A stretch of 64,000 nucleotides of DNA from Planctomycetia bacterium (lineage in GTDB: Bacteria; Planctomycetota; Planctomycetia; Gemmatales; HRBIN36). The stretch is taken from assembly GCA_016795155.1 (NCBI GenBank), contig JAEUIE010000053.1, positions 62,001 through 126,000 on the forward strand. The letters run 5' to 3'. The first letter of the stretch is position 1. Every line of letters begins with the position of its first letter. Below are positions 8,923 to 17,567 of the stretch, in pieces. The notes under the pieces were generated by a model. The model saw nothing but the letters and a program-made list of their open reading frames with translations, was not told the origin of the DNA and did no database searches. A program made the translations under genes and the position numbers.

Positions 8923-8975
8923 AGAGAAGAACCATACTTTCATAAAGTAGAAACCAGCGTTCAGGGATGTAAAAC

Positions 8976-9653
8976 ATGGAGGAAGTTTCAACACCTCCGT
9001 CAAAAGCTGTGCAGGACTACCTCAAGACCCTCCATCGATTAGGAGGGGCAGAGCGGTTGGTATCTCCAGTTGACATCGCAGTCCGCCTAGATGTCAGAGC
9101 GCCTTCAGTAACAGGAATGCTGAAGCGATTGTCGGAACTAGGTTACATTCAATACGAATCGGGAAAGGGAGCAAGGCTAACTGCTTTTGGAACGATTGAA
9201 GCCAGGCGGGTTATTCGTCGACATCGATTAGTGGAATTATTTCTGCACCAGGTGTTAAAACTTGATTGGAGCGAAATCGACGCAGAAGCTGAGGCGCTGG
9301 AACATGCCATCTCGCCTCGCTTGGAACAAGCCTTGGCACATTATCTGGGTGAGCCTGTTGAGGATCCACACGGTCATCCTATCCCCAGCCGCGATGGACA
9401 GATCACTTGTCGCAGTCTGCTGCCCATTTCTACCTTTCAACCTGGTGATAAAATGGTTGTGCGAGAGGTCCCGGATGAACATCCCGATCGTCTTCGCCGC
9501 TGGCAGGAACTGGGTCTGCTACCGGGCGCTCAAGCACTTATGGTAAGTCATCAACCATTAGATGATCTCTATGAGCTGAAAATAGGAAGTAAGGTGGTTC
9601 TTTTGGGGCGTGAAGGGCTCACAGGCATCATGGCGGAGCGGGTTAAAGAATAA
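8976..9653 (+). CDS. DtxR/MntR-type metal-dependent transcriptional repressor
   Basis: A 225-residue regulator with three parts: an N-terminal winged helix (AVQDYLKTLHRL to GYIQYESGKGARLT), a DtxR dimerisation/metal domain (RRHRLVELFL, then AEALEHAIS carrying the ExxEH ligands) and a C-terminal FeoA-like SH3 domain (about residues 150-222). In MntR the ligands on helix 1 are Asp8 and Glu11; here the Asp is kept (Asp14) but the Glu position is Lys17, so one metal site may differ. It would repress iron or manganese genes when metal is plentiful; no metal transporter gene is in the window. The next gene starts two bases after its stop. Confidence 0.9.
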   Translation: MEEVSTPPSKAVQDYLKTLHRLGGAERLVSPVDIAVRLDVRAPSVTGMLKRLSELGYIQYESGKGARLTAFGTIEARRVIRRHRLVELFLHQVLKLDWSEIDAEAEALEHAISPRLEQALAHYLGEPVEDPHGHPIPSRDGQITCRSLLPISTFQPGDKMVVREVPDEHPDRLRRWQELGLLPGAQALMVSHQPLDDLYELKIGSKVVLLGREGLTGIMAERVKE

Positions 9654-9655
9654 TT

Positions 9656-10198
9656 ATGCTTGAAGTTGAAATGAAATTTCCTGTTGTTGATCCTGCAGAA
9701 ACAAAAATGCAATTGAAGCAATTGGGCTTTCATGCAGACAGAACTGAACACGAAGTAGATCGATATTACAATGCGCCAGACCGCGACTTTGTCCAGACTG
9801 ATGAAGCCTTGCGCATTCGCCAGATCGGTGAAAATGGTTATTTGACTTATAAAGGACCCAAGCGAGGCTCGCAAGGGAAAGTGAGAAAAGAGCATGAAGT
9901 TGAACTGACAACAGGTTCAGCAGCCAGGATGCATCAGATTTTGCTCGATCTGCGATATATCCCATCCATTGAAGTGCGAAAGAATAGAACGCGTTATTTT
10001 CATACAGTACAAAAAGATGTCACCATATCCTGGGATGAAGTCGAGGGTTTGGGCACATTTATTGAACTGGAGTTGCTGGTGCCCGAAAGTGACAAAGCTG
10101 AAGCATTAACGTGCATTCAGTCACTGGCGCAATCGCTAGGTCTAGAACGAGAAGAACGGCGTGCTTACCTTGAGTTGAAACTGAAACAGTCACCATAG
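9656..10198 (+). CDS. CYTH-domain protein (CyaB/thiamine triphosphatase-like)
   Basis: A 180-residue protein of the CYTH superfamily (class IV adenylyl cyclase, thiamine triphosphatase, inorganic triphosphatase), which binds triphosphate and metal inside a beta-tunnel. The signature EVEMKF at residues 3-8 fits the ExExK motif, and further tunnel residues follow in LRIRQIG, YLTYKGPK, RKEHEVEL and FIELELLV. The name CyaB is often given to such proteins, but cyclase activity cannot be inferred from sequence alone. It starts two bases after the DtxR-type gene and probably shares its message. It converges on rnpA with two bases between the stops. Confidence 0.88.
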   Translation: MLEVEMKFPVVDPAETKMQLKQLGFHADRTEHEVDRYYNAPDRDFVQTDEALRIRQIGENGYLTYKGPKRGSQGKVRKEHEVELTTGSAARMHQILLDLRYIPSIEVRKNRTRYFHTVQKDVTISWDEVEGLGTFIELELLVPESDKAEALTCIQSLAQSLGLEREERRAYLELKLKQSP

Positions 10199-10200
10199 TT

Positions 10201-10572
10201 TTATTCAGCAGGCATGCAGTTAATCTTATGCTTCATTCTCTCAGCTAGTTGGAGAAAATCGTCGCTTATTCTTTGATAACTAAATTGATGATTGCTGTGA
10301 AGCAGCACTACCAGATCCATGGCATGGATGGTTGATTTGTGTCTGCGAAAGACTTCTCTCAACCAGCGCCTGATGCGATTGCGTCGCACGGCATTGCCCC
10401 ATCGCTTGCTGATGACACGCCCAAGCCTGGGATGTCCGAGAGAATTAGCTAGTCCATATAGAACAAGATACTTGCCTCGCACTTTGTTCCCTTTTTTCAG
10501 CACACTTTCAATTTCATGCGATTTTCGAAGTCGATCGGCAGGACGAAAGCTTTGGTCAGGTTTCTGTTCCAT
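10201..10572 (-). CDS. rnpA: ribonuclease P protein component
   Basis: A 123-residue RnpA, the basic protein subunit that helps the RNase P RNA bind pre-tRNA leaders. The diagnostic RNR motif is present in NAVRRNRIRRWLRE near residue 60, with the substrate-cleft LRKSHEIESVLKKG near the N terminus. Length is normal. In most bacteria rnpA follows rpmH near dnaA; here it is the last gene of a run behind a CbpA-type dnaJ (17 bases away) and two GTPase genes, and no rpmH is seen between 10573 and 16000. Confidence 0.93.
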   Translation of the reverse strand: MEQKPDQSFRPADRLRKSHEIESVLKKGNKVRGKYLVLYGLANSLGHPRLGRVISKRWGNAVRRNRIRRWLREVFRRHKSTIHAMDLVVLLHSNHQFSYQRISDDFLQLAERMKHKINCMPAE

Positions 10573-10589
10573 GTCGATGTCGCTGTTGG

Positions 10590-11504
10590 TTAAACGGTTT
10601 TCCAGCCAAGGTTTGATCGAGGCGAAAGAGGTTCTTCCCTGGCGAAATCTTCGAGAAGTTGTTTGCCTTTGGCTCCAATACTTTTAGGAATCATGATTTT
10701 GATTTCGCAATATTGATCGCCCTTACCCTGGCTTCCTGCCAATCCCATGCCTCGAATGCGAAGCCGTTGACCGCTCGAGGTGCCTGCAGGAACGGTAATG
10801 GTTACAGTACCATCGAGAGTCGGCACATCAACCTTACAGCCTAAACCTGCTTCGCTGATGGTGAGAGGAACATCAAGAATGATATTTTGTCCATCTCTTT
10901 TGAAGTAGGCATGGGGCTGAATGTGAACGATAACAAATAAATCGCCACCGTTTTCACCTTGTCCACGCACTCGCAACTTTTTTCCATCGGGAAAGCCTGC
11001 AGGAATATCGACTTTCAATCGTCCCAGATCAACCGTTCCACCCTTGGCTGCTGTCAGAAAATCTACAGAAATCTCCTGTTCCACATCCTGAGGAACCTTG
11101 CGATTTCGCCCGCGTCCTTTTTTCCCAGTTGATTGCCCGGTCGTGCTGAAACCAGAAAAGCCTCCTCCACCCATCATCTGTTCGAAAATGCTCTGAAATG
11201 CGGAAGGATCAATGTTCTGATATTCCCCTGGTCCGCCACTGGTGCTCCAGCCACCACCCGGATAGCCTCCGCCAGTTCCCATCTGTTCAAAACCTGGACC
11301 AAATTGATCGTACTGTTCTTTTTTCTTCTTGTCGCTGAGCACATCGTAGGCTTGTTGAATCTCCTTGAAGCGCTCTGCTGCTGCCTTATCGCCCGGGTTG
11401 CGGTCTGGATGAAATTGCCGTGCCAGTTTACGATAAGCCGATTTGATATCGCCTTCTGATGCCGAACGAGAAACCCCGAGCGCGTCGTAATAATCTTTTG
11501 CCAT
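10590..11504 (-). CDS. CbpA-type DnaJ co-chaperone
   Basis: A 304-residue J-domain protein. Residues 1-70 are the J domain (DYYDALGVS, the HPD at HPDRNPG, AYDVLSD), followed by a Gly-rich linker (about 80-125) and two DnaJ C-terminal beta domains. The zinc-finger CxxCxGxG repeats of true DnaJ are absent, so it is of the CbpA/type II kind that stimulates DnaK. The open frame begins at a TTG (11516), but the ATG at 11504 gives the usual [10 protein letters not shown] start. GAGG is 13 bases upstream, rather far. It lies 38 bases after the second GTPase gene and 17 before rnpA. Confidence 0.9.
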   Translation of the reverse strand: MAKDYYDALGVSRSASEGDIKSAYRKLARQFHPDRNPGDKAAAERFKEIQQAYDVLSDKKKKEQYDQFGPGFEQMGTGGGYPGGGWSTSGGPGEYQNIDPSAFQSIFEQMMGGGGFSGFSTTGQSTGKKGRGRNRKVPQDVEQEISVDFLTAAKGGTVDLGRLKVDIPAGFPDGKKLRVRGQGENGGDLFVIVHIQPHAYFKRDGQNIILDVPLTISEAGLGCKVDVPTLDGTVTITVPAGTSSGQRLRIRGMGLAGSQGKGDQYCEIKIMIPKSIGAKGKQLLEDFAREEPLSPRSNLGWKTV

Positions 11505-11542
11505 TTGCAGAAACAATCCTCACTGAAGTTACTCATATTATT

Positions 11543-13327
11543 CTACTGCGCGTAAAGAATGGCGACTTGGGAAGTTAGTTCCTGCTGTCGAACCAGATTT
11601 CTGGTAACAGTCGTTTTTTCGAGCATTTTCTGCACTTGCTGACGTTCATCCTTAAGGAGAGTCGCCTGCTTTCGTGGTAGCCCACTGAGCGATGTCATGA
11701 AACGCTGCTCCAATTCATGCTCTAGCGATTCGCGACAATGGTGGGCCAGCCGTTTCCACGAAACAGGCACCAGGAATTGGTAAATGAAATAAAGCAGCAG
11801 CATCCCAAGAATTGTTGCGAGTAAGGGCATCAGGATCAAATCAGTAAAAGATACATACATCGTGCCAGCAATTTTGGCATAGAGTTGCCAGACAAACACC
11901 AGAATTAGTAACCCGAGGGGGATGAGGTGCCCCAGCCAGGTCCACCACGGTGCCATGCGCTTCCGCCATGATCCAGGGCCTGCTAATTCATTTTCAGCTT
12001 TAAGCAGTACTTTGTTCAACGTGTCAGAGTATGTTGCTTCAGTGATTCCTTTCAAATGTGCCTGAACTTCTTCAGCAAGCTGATGTACTGGCAATTGCAA
12101 TTCATCTGCACGTGCAATCAGTCGATCAGTCAGAGCCTCTTTCCTTGCTGACAGGCTTTGTTGATAACTTTTCTGCACGCAGGATGCTGCGAAACCAGTC
12201 AGATCGCTGACCCCTGGTTCACTGGTGGAAGCAGGCAATTGTGGTAAACTCCCTTTCAGCCAACGCATTCGTCCAAGTTGAAGCAGGCTGACAAACGAAC
12301 CCATCATGCCTTTGAATGGATGACTAAGGTAATCAGCATAACGCTGCTGAAGTTGCCTTTGGTGAGGGGCCATGCCCGCCAGAATCACATCGATCTGTTG
12401 GTTTACTTCCTGTTTTACTATTGTTTGCCACGCAGATTGCGTTGCCTGTGCAGATTGTTCAGCATCTGGTGGCACTGCTTTGCTTAACAAAGAATCGACT
12501 TGGACGAGAAGTTGTTCGATCCCTTTGGTGCGGATGGCTTCCATTTCACGTTGATTGAGTCCATTCTCCAGCCAGGCTCGGAGTGCCTGGAACTGTTCGC
12601 CTTCATGCAGAGTTTGTGTTGCATTCAGCCATTGCTGGGCACACACCCGAAAGAGTAATGGTTCTGAGAAACCCGCTGCGGATAAGTCCCGGAGCAAATC
12701 CTCGTCGGGACGCAATCCTGTGGAGTGTTCAGCGAGGCATCGATCCCATTTATTCAGCACAAAAGCAAAGGCTCGACGATCACGATGTTTCAGAAATAAA
12801 TCCCAGCCAGCCTGGTCGTGGTACTTTTCTTGTGAACCAACATAAAGAATGATGTCAGCAGCAGGCAGCACTGCTTCCAATCGGTCTCGGTGCATGGTTT
12901 CATTGCTATCCAGATCAGGAGTATCTATTAGAATTTTATGTTCGAGCGAAGGCTGCTTATGCCTGATATGACGACAGTTCCGCAGTGATTCAGGCAAGCG
13001 TTTGTCATCAATTGATTCATGCAGGTAGACAATAGGTTCACGAGTAGTGGGCCTGGTAAATGCAGCTTCCGCAATGGTTCCTTGTGCCAGTGCATTCAAG
13101 AGTGTTGATTTGCCAACTCCGGTGCCACCCATCAGCATGATGATGAGTATCGGCCTGGTTTGAGCCAGTTCATTGGCTTGTCGTTTCAGATCTTTGGCAA
13201 GTTCTTTTCCATTGCTTAATTGCTCAGGTTTAACTTTCCATCGATGTGGACGTGAAATCCAGCGAGTCAGTTCTTCTTCTAGTTCACCCAGGTGTAGCGA
13301 AATAGTGTCAAAGGCAGATTGGCTCAT
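11543..13327 (-). CDS. dynamin-like/YfjP-type GTPase with C-terminal membrane segment (second of pair)
   Basis: A 594-residue P-loop GTPase: Walker A GGTGVGKST at 67-75, a G2-like Thr in RPTTRE, G3 DTPD at 135-138 and an intact G4 NKWD at 192-195. The middle is helical, and two adjacent hydrophobic segments (about 465-525) would anchor it in the membrane. This layout resembles bacterial dynamin-like proteins, which occur as neighbouring paralogues and remodel or protect membranes. Its start overlaps the stop of the first GTPase gene (ATGA), so the pair is translationally coupled. Both products are exactly 594 residues long. Function beyond GTP-driven membrane work is inference. Confidence 0.8.
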   Translation of the reverse strand: MSQSAFDTISLHLGELEEELTRWISRPHRWKVKPEQLSNGKELAKDLKRQANELAQTRPILIIMLMGGTGVGKSTLLNALAQGTIAEAAFTRPTTREPIVYLHESIDDKRLPESLRNCRHIRHKQPSLEHKILIDTPDLDSNETMHRDRLEAVLPAADIILYVGSQEKYHDQAGWDLFLKHRDRRAFAFVLNKWDRCLAEHSTGLRPDEDLLRDLSAAGFSEPLLFRVCAQQWLNATQTLHEGEQFQALRAWLENGLNQREMEAIRTKGIEQLLVQVDSLLSKAVPPDAEQSAQATQSAWQTIVKQEVNQQIDVILAGMAPHQRQLQQRYADYLSHPFKGMMGSFVSLLQLGRMRWLKGSLPQLPASTSEPGVSDLTGFAASCVQKSYQQSLSARKEALTDRLIARADELQLPVHQLAEEVQAHLKGITEATYSDTLNKVLLKAENELAGPGSWRKRMAPWWTWLGHLIPLGLLILVFVWQLYAKIAGTMYVSFTDLILMPLLATILGMLLLYFIYQFLVPVSWKRLAHHCRESLEHELEQRFMTSLSGLPRKQATLLKDERQQVQKMLEKTTVTRNLVRQQELTSQVAILYAQ

Positions 13328-15108
13328 GCCGCCTCCTGCCTGGCAAGAGTCTGCTGCAGAGAATGAATACTGGCAGGCAGTCTTGCAGTAATTGATTTTA
13401 ACTCGGTCAGTTCAGGTACCAGTTTATATGGCCACTTCAACAGTTCAACAGTCAGAGGAGTTGTCAGGATTTCTTTAAATACCACGAGTTGTCGCGACCT
13501 TGCTTTTTCCCGCTCGGAATCGACATATTTTTTCCCTAGCGTTTCAGTTAATCCCTGGGTTAACGATGCCGCTAGGGGCAGCAGCAGTGGATAGAGGAGA
13601 AAATGAGTACCTGCAGTAAACACGACTCCGGCAACGCTGGCTGCTTCAACACTGAATTTAAGTCCGCGCAAGGTGTTTAATGCGGTAGGTTGCTTTCCCA
13701 ATTCTTCATAGATAGCCCGTGCTGTTTTCTCAGTTTCAATCGATTGTTGCTGAATAAAGGACTGGATTTGCGAATTGAACTTCTCCATGAACTGAGATTC
13801 CCGCTGCCCTATGAATGCATTTCGCAAAGCCTGTAGCACAGGATTTCCCTGATCCTGTTGGATCACGTTCAAACGAAGTCGATCAAGCCAGCCCTGAAAA
13901 GTCGATTGCAGAATCTGCACTTCCTGGGGACCAGCCTCGGAAGGTTTCTGTATCCAGTTTTTGACCCAACGATACGGGCTTCGAAGGAAATGCATCATCT
14001 TGCTCAGGTATTGGCCTGCACCTGGCAATTCGAGCATCTCCATCAGTTTCAGCATGGCGATGTTGAAATGCGGAAACTGTTCGCCTGCCAGATATTCATT
14101 CTGGTAGCGATTCAGCATAGTCTGTTCACCCGTTTTTACCTGTTGCTCCCAGGCTTGAGCCACTTTCAGATCATGCTGCGCTGGTAATAACAGCCGTTCC
14201 TGAAACTGATCCAGAAACCGAACGGCACGGTGTACGCTATCCAACCTGGTTTTGTGGGGCTGCTTCAGCCACCATTGAACCGGTTCCAGAACGGATTTGC
14301 GATGAACGGAGCCAACTCCAGCCGGATCAAGTTGTTCAGAAGGCGTTAATGCAGGCATCGCCACCACATGGGTGATGCCGATACATTCAGGAATTTGGGC
14401 AATGACTTGTTCACGGAAGTGTTTGAGCAACGGATCGACCTGATTAGCCTGCATTTTTGTCAGGCATGCGATAACCGGTTTGCCGGTTTGCAGGATGTAC
14501 TGCAAGTATTGTGTAGGCCAAGCATCATTATAGCGTTCATCCGATGCAACATAGACGACAAGATCAGCCAGCCCAATGGTTTCCACCAGACGAGTTTGAT
14601 ACTGATTGGCCTTCCATGTTGTCATATCCGGGCAGTCCCAGATGACAGCATGTTGCAACGGCTCAAGAGGCGAAGAATCAGGCAACGCTACTTCCCGAAC
14701 TTGAAATACGTCTTCATCACGGTCGGAAGGGCAGGGACCTGCAATGGGTTGCAAAGGCCCAAGAATGCCGCTCGTTAATACTGACCCTACCGATGATTCT
14801 GCAGCAACCAATGCTACCGGATGTCGAGTAAAGCCTGCTTGTGGGTTGGATTCTGCTACAGAACGACCAATCAAAAAGTTGGCAATGGTACTTTTTCCTG
14901 TACCAGCTCCGCCTACTACTGCGATGTGCAAAGGGTGTGATGCTCTGCCATTCAGAAAGGGGGCAATCTGATTGCGCAACAGTGCTGCTGAAAGTCGTAA
15001 TGGTATCACTGCGCTGTGAAGTTCTTCCCTTTGAGAAGCATAGCCTTCGAGCCAGGTCAGATCGGCTGCTAACTGATGCGCTGTATCTGCTGAAGTGTTA
15101 GGCGTCAT
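13324..15108 (-). CDS. dynamin-like GTPase-fold protein with degenerate G4 (first of pair)
   Basis: A 594-residue paralogue of the next gene. Walker A is GGAGTGKST at 66-74 and the G3 motif is DCPD at 158-161, but the G4 position reads TKMQ (217-220) where TKxD or NKxD is expected, so the Asp that selects guanine is missing. A helical region follows, with a hydrophobic stretch at about 505-540. It may bind nucleotide weakly or act as the regulatory half of a heterodimer with its neighbour; that is inference. Its ATG overlaps the thiO stop by four bases and its stop overlaps the next start by four. Confidence 0.78.
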   Translation of the reverse strand: MTPNTSADTAHQLAADLTWLEGYASQREELHSAVIPLRLSAALLRNQIAPFLNGRASHPLHIAVVGGAGTGKSTIANFLIGRSVAESNPQAGFTRHPVALVAAESSVGSVLTSGILGPLQPIAGPCPSDRDEDVFQVREVALPDSSPLEPLQHAVIWDCPDMTTWKANQYQTRLVETIGLADLVVYVASDERYNDAWPTQYLQYILQTGKPVIACLTKMQANQVDPLLKHFREQVIAQIPECIGITHVVAMPALTPSEQLDPAGVGSVHRKSVLEPVQWWLKQPHKTRLDSVHRAVRFLDQFQERLLLPAQHDLKVAQAWEQQVKTGEQTMLNRYQNEYLAGEQFPHFNIAMLKLMEMLELPGAGQYLSKMMHFLRSPYRWVKNWIQKPSEAGPQEVQILQSTFQGWLDRLRLNVIQQDQGNPVLQALRNAFIGQRESQFMEKFNSQIQSFIQQQSIETEKTARAIYEELGKQPTALNTLRGLKFSVEAASVAGVVFTAGTHFLLYPLLLPLAASLTQGLTETLGKKYVDSEREKARSRQLVVFKEILTTPLTVELLKWPYKLVPELTELKSITARLPASIHSLQQTLARQEAA

Positions 15109-16271
15109 TGGGCGTGTGCTATCCAGGGAATAGGCTGAGTTACTGGCCGATCAGGTCGATACGGAGTGATATCCTGAATGGATGGCTGACCAAGAAGCAT
15201 ATCACGCATCAAAATGCCAGTCATAATGGAAAGTTGCAGACCTGAACGAAAATGACCTGCTGCGACATAAAGGCCTTGGTAGCCGGGTACCTGTCCCAGA
15301 TATGGTCTGCCATCAGTGCTACATGGCCGTAATCCAGCCCAATGATGTTCAATGTTGGCATGCGATAATGCTGGAATGGTTTGCGTTGCCAAAGAGTGTA
15401 ATGCATGCCCGACATCATCCGTGGGTGTCTTGTCAAAGCCAACATCTTCTTCGCTTGCACCCACCAGAATTCGTCCATCCCCTCGCGGAACCAGGTATCG
15501 ATGTCCCATGAGCAGGATGTGCCGCAGAATGGGTTGAGTTTGCTCATGCATTTGATTTGTATTGAGCAACACAATCTGCCCCTTAACCGGCTTGAGTGCA
15601 GGTTTCCATTGCAGCTCAGCCAGGATGCCCGTGGTCCATGTGCCAGCAGCAATGACAACCTTGTCCGCTGGAATCAGACCATTCGACGTTTGTACTCCTG
15701 TAATTCGTTCTTTATCCAACTTCATTGAAAGAGCAGGGGTGAATCTTTCGAAGTGCACTTGCCTGATTTCACAGGCTGCAACCAGTGCTTTCAAATGACG
15801 AGGATTGCGAATCTGAGCAACACCTGGAAAATAAACTGCACCGGGGAGGACGCCTGCAAGTTCAGGTTCCAGTTGATGGAGTTGCTTGTGCGAAAGAACT
15901 TCGCAGCTTAATCCCTCGCCTTTTTCAATCTGGGCGAGTTGCTGTAGCCTCTTCTTTTCCAATTCATCAGCATTGGAACGTAATTCGAGGCCGCCACACT
16001 GCCAATAGCCATTATCGATGCCTGTCAATTCAAGCAGTTCACGGGAAAAATCGGGAAAGAAGGAAACAGCCTGCGCTCTGAGTTTGCCCATGGCCGATTT
16101 GGCACGTCGGGGATTACCTGCCGGAAGAATTCCAGCTCCGGCCCACGATGCTTCCTGCCCCAGATCGCCCTTGTCGATCAACGTGACTTTTACCTGCTCT
16201 TTGGCCAATAGATATGCCAGAGTCAGGCCGATGACGCCGCCACCAACAATACAGACATCATTCACTTTCAT
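15105..16271 (-). CDS. thiO: glycine oxidase ThiO-like FAD-dependent oxidoreductase
   Basis: A 388-residue DAO-family flavoenzyme. It has the N-terminal FAD-binding CIVGGGVIGLTLAYLL, the ThiO-type EASWAGAGILP, and HHWAGLRPCSTDGRPYLG plus YVAAGHFRSGLQL near the C terminus. In thiamin synthesis glycine oxidase makes the dehydroglycine used for the thiazole ring; no other thi gene is in the window, so the assignment rests on motifs. The frame is open to 16337, but the start at 16271 places the FAD motif at the normal distance. No clear Shine-Dalgarno is present. It overlaps the first GTPase gene by four bases. Confidence 0.8.
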   Translation of the reverse strand: MKVNDVCIVGGGVIGLTLAYLLAKEQVKVTLIDKGDLGQEASWAGAGILPAGNPRRAKSAMGKLRAQAVSFFPDFSRELLELTGIDNGYWQCGGLELRSNADELEKKRLQQLAQIEKGEGLSCEVLSHKQLHQLEPELAGVLPGAVYFPGVAQIRNPRHLKALVAACEIRQVHFERFTPALSMKLDKERITGVQTSNGLIPADKVVIAAGTWTTGILAELQWKPALKPVKGQIVLLNTNQMHEQTQPILRHILLMGHRYLVPRGDGRILVGASEEDVGFDKTPTDDVGHALHSLATQTIPALSHANIEHHWAGLRPCSTDGRPYLGQVPGYQGLYVAAGHFRSGLQLSIMTGILMRDMLLGQPSIQDITPYRPDRPVTQPIPWIAHAQ

Positions 16272-16333
16272 GCAGATATTGTAATTGGATGCAGTGAAAC
16301 AACGAGGAGGTACTCTACGATTCTCAGATAGAA

Positions 16334-16372
16334 ACAAAAAAAGTCAGGGGTGTAGATACGCACCCCTGACTT
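16334..16372 (-). terminator. strong intrinsic terminator
   Basis: A perfect 12-bp stem, AAGTCAGGGGTG (16341-16352) with CACCCCTGACTT (16361-16372), and an eight-base loop. On the minus strand the stem is followed at once by a run of T, then GTTTC. It lies 63 bases before the thiO start, so it ends the small RNA or attenuates read-through into thiO. On the plus strand only a short T5 nine bases past the stem could serve. Confidence 0.9.
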
Positions 16373-16544
16373 CTACGTTTTTGCGGCTTGCCGAAGGCAA
16401 CCCGTCGGTTTCCTGGGGCTTACCGCCTCTGGTTACCATTACTCAAGAGTCACCTCCTTTTCGGACTAGGCCTCCCCGCCCAGTGCAGGAACCAGTCTCA
16501 CACCTGCGGGCTCTAGTCAATCGCACGACGTCCGTGCGATCCAT
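16334..16544 (-). ncRNA. candidate structured small RNA of about 210 nt
   Basis: A free-standing transcription unit between thiO and the isomerase-like gene. A consensus promoter (16551-16579) predicts a start near 16544 and a strong intrinsic terminator ends it near 16334. In between are nested stems: ATCGCACG/CGTGCGAT (16520-16540, perfect 8 bp), GACTAG/CTAGTC (16513-16518 with 16464-16469) enclosing GCCC/GGGC and GCAGG/CCTGC, and a TTGCC/GGCAA hairpin near 16388-16403. The RNA also carries AAGGAGGTGA (16459 to 16450), a full complement of the 16S rRNA 3' end. It does not match 6S, SRP RNA, tmRNA, RNase P RNA, TPP or glycine riboswitch signatures I know. It could instead be an attenuating leader of thiO. 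Confidence 0.6.
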
Positions 16545-16550
16545 TAATGA

Positions 16551-16579
16551 ACCATACCCATCTGACTCACCAATGTCAA
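16551..16579 (-). promoter_or_regulatory. sigma70-type promoter of the small RNA
   Basis: On the minus strand, TTGACA (16579-16574, perfect -35) is separated by exactly 17 bases from TATGGT (16556-16551, four of six for the -10). The predicted start is at about 16544, just ahead of the first hairpin. It sits directly behind the stop of the isomerase-like gene at 16597. Confidence 0.65.
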
Positions 16580-16596
16580 TTTCGGTTCACGCATTT

Positions 16597-17466
16597 TTAT
16601 ACATCACAGATGCGGAAGCCTTGTGCTAACGATTGCAATGCATCACGGCGAGGAATAAATTCCTGACCCAGATAGCCTTCATAGCCAGTGGACAGTATGG
16701 CTTTGATGATGGCAGGATAATTCAACTCCTGCGATTCATCGATTTCTGCCCGACCAGGCACACCACCGGTGTGAATGTGACCAATGAACTCTTTATTCTT
16801 CCGGATGGTCTCGATCACATCACCTTCCATGATCTGCATGTGGTAGATGTCGTACAGCAGTTTGAATCGAGGCGAGCCAACTGCTTTGCAAAGTTTGACA
16901 CCCCATTCGGTCTTGTCGTACATGTAGTCCTTGTGATCGCGTTTACTGTTGAGCCCTTCCATGACCAGGGTTATTTTCTTTTCTTCAGCAAATCCAATAA
17001 TCTTTTTGAGTGCCTTGGCACAAGTCTGTAACCCCTCTTCATCGGAGACCGTTTGCCCCTTAATAGTACGATTGCCTGACATACAGATAACACTTGGACA
17101 GCCTTCAGCAGCAGCAAATTCAATACGTTCCCGGAGCTCTTTCAGAATCTTGCTGTGATTCTCTTCCCGATTCAAGCCGTTTACGATGTTTGCCCCACCG
17201 ACTACGGCACAGGTTAAACCATGTTTCTTGATCTTCAGTATTTCATCTGGCAGAAGCAGTTCAATTGACTTGTAGCCGATTTTCACAGCCTCCTCGCAGA
17301 GCCTGGTCAAATCAATTTTGCCATAACACCAGCGGCAAATGGATTGCTTGATATGGTTTTTTCGATGGTGCTCCTGCATGGCTCGTGTCTGCGAAGGGGT
17401 GTACAGCAACGCGCCAGATGTCAGGGTAGCTGTTGTCGCCAATAACTCACGTCGATGAAGTTGCAT
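16597..17466 (-). CDS. exported hydroxypyruvate-isomerase-like TIM-barrel protein
   Basis: A 289-residue AP-endonuclease-2-type TIM barrel (sugar phosphate isomerase/epimerase). Closest by eye to hydroxypyruvate isomerase: SICRWCYGKIDL, IGYKSIELL, metal-site strands VMEGLNS, LLYDIYHMQI, GHIHTGGVPGRAE and the C-terminal GYLGQEFIP. The N terminus MQLHRRELLATTATLTSGALL is a twin-arginine-type signal, as in many planctomycete relatives, so the enzyme is probably exported folded. The frame opens at 17511; the ATG at 17466 is chosen because GAGA lies about eight bases upstream and the Tat motif then starts the protein. True substrate unknown. Confidence 0.85.
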   Translation of the reverse strand: MQLHRRELLATTATLTSGALLYTPSQTRAMQEHHRKNHIKQSICRWCYGKIDLTRLCEEAVKIGYKSIELLLPDEILKIKKHGLTCAVVGGANIVNGLNREENHSKILKELRERIEFAAAEGCPSVICMSGNRTIKGQTVSDEEGLQTCAKALKKIIGFAEEKKITLVMEGLNSKRDHKDYMYDKTEWGVKLCKAVGSPRFKLLYDIYHMQIMEGDVIETIRKNKEFIGHIHTGGVPGRAEIDESQELNYPAIIKAILSTGYEGYLGQEFIPRRDALQSLAQGFRICDV

Positions 17467-17567
17467 GTCAAATTCTCGAAAAGTAAGGAGCAGTTCATCC
17501 CTCAGCATCATAACTTAACGAGTGACATAACGCATTCAAGAACTCTAAACTGTTGAGAATTATCATA

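Noticed and set aside
16344-16439. 31-codon minus-strand frame with ATG 13 bases after AAGGAGGTGA inside the candidate RNA
   Set aside because: Spacing from the ribosome-like site is long, the frame ends inside the terminator stem and no family is known. An 8-codon TTG frame is better spaced, so a leader peptide cannot be excluded, but evidence is too thin for a CDS.
16334-16544. TPP or glycine riboswitch upstream of thiO
   Set aside because: Neither the CUGAGA-type thi box nor the glycine aptamer core is present in the right order on the minus strand; only the position is suggestive.
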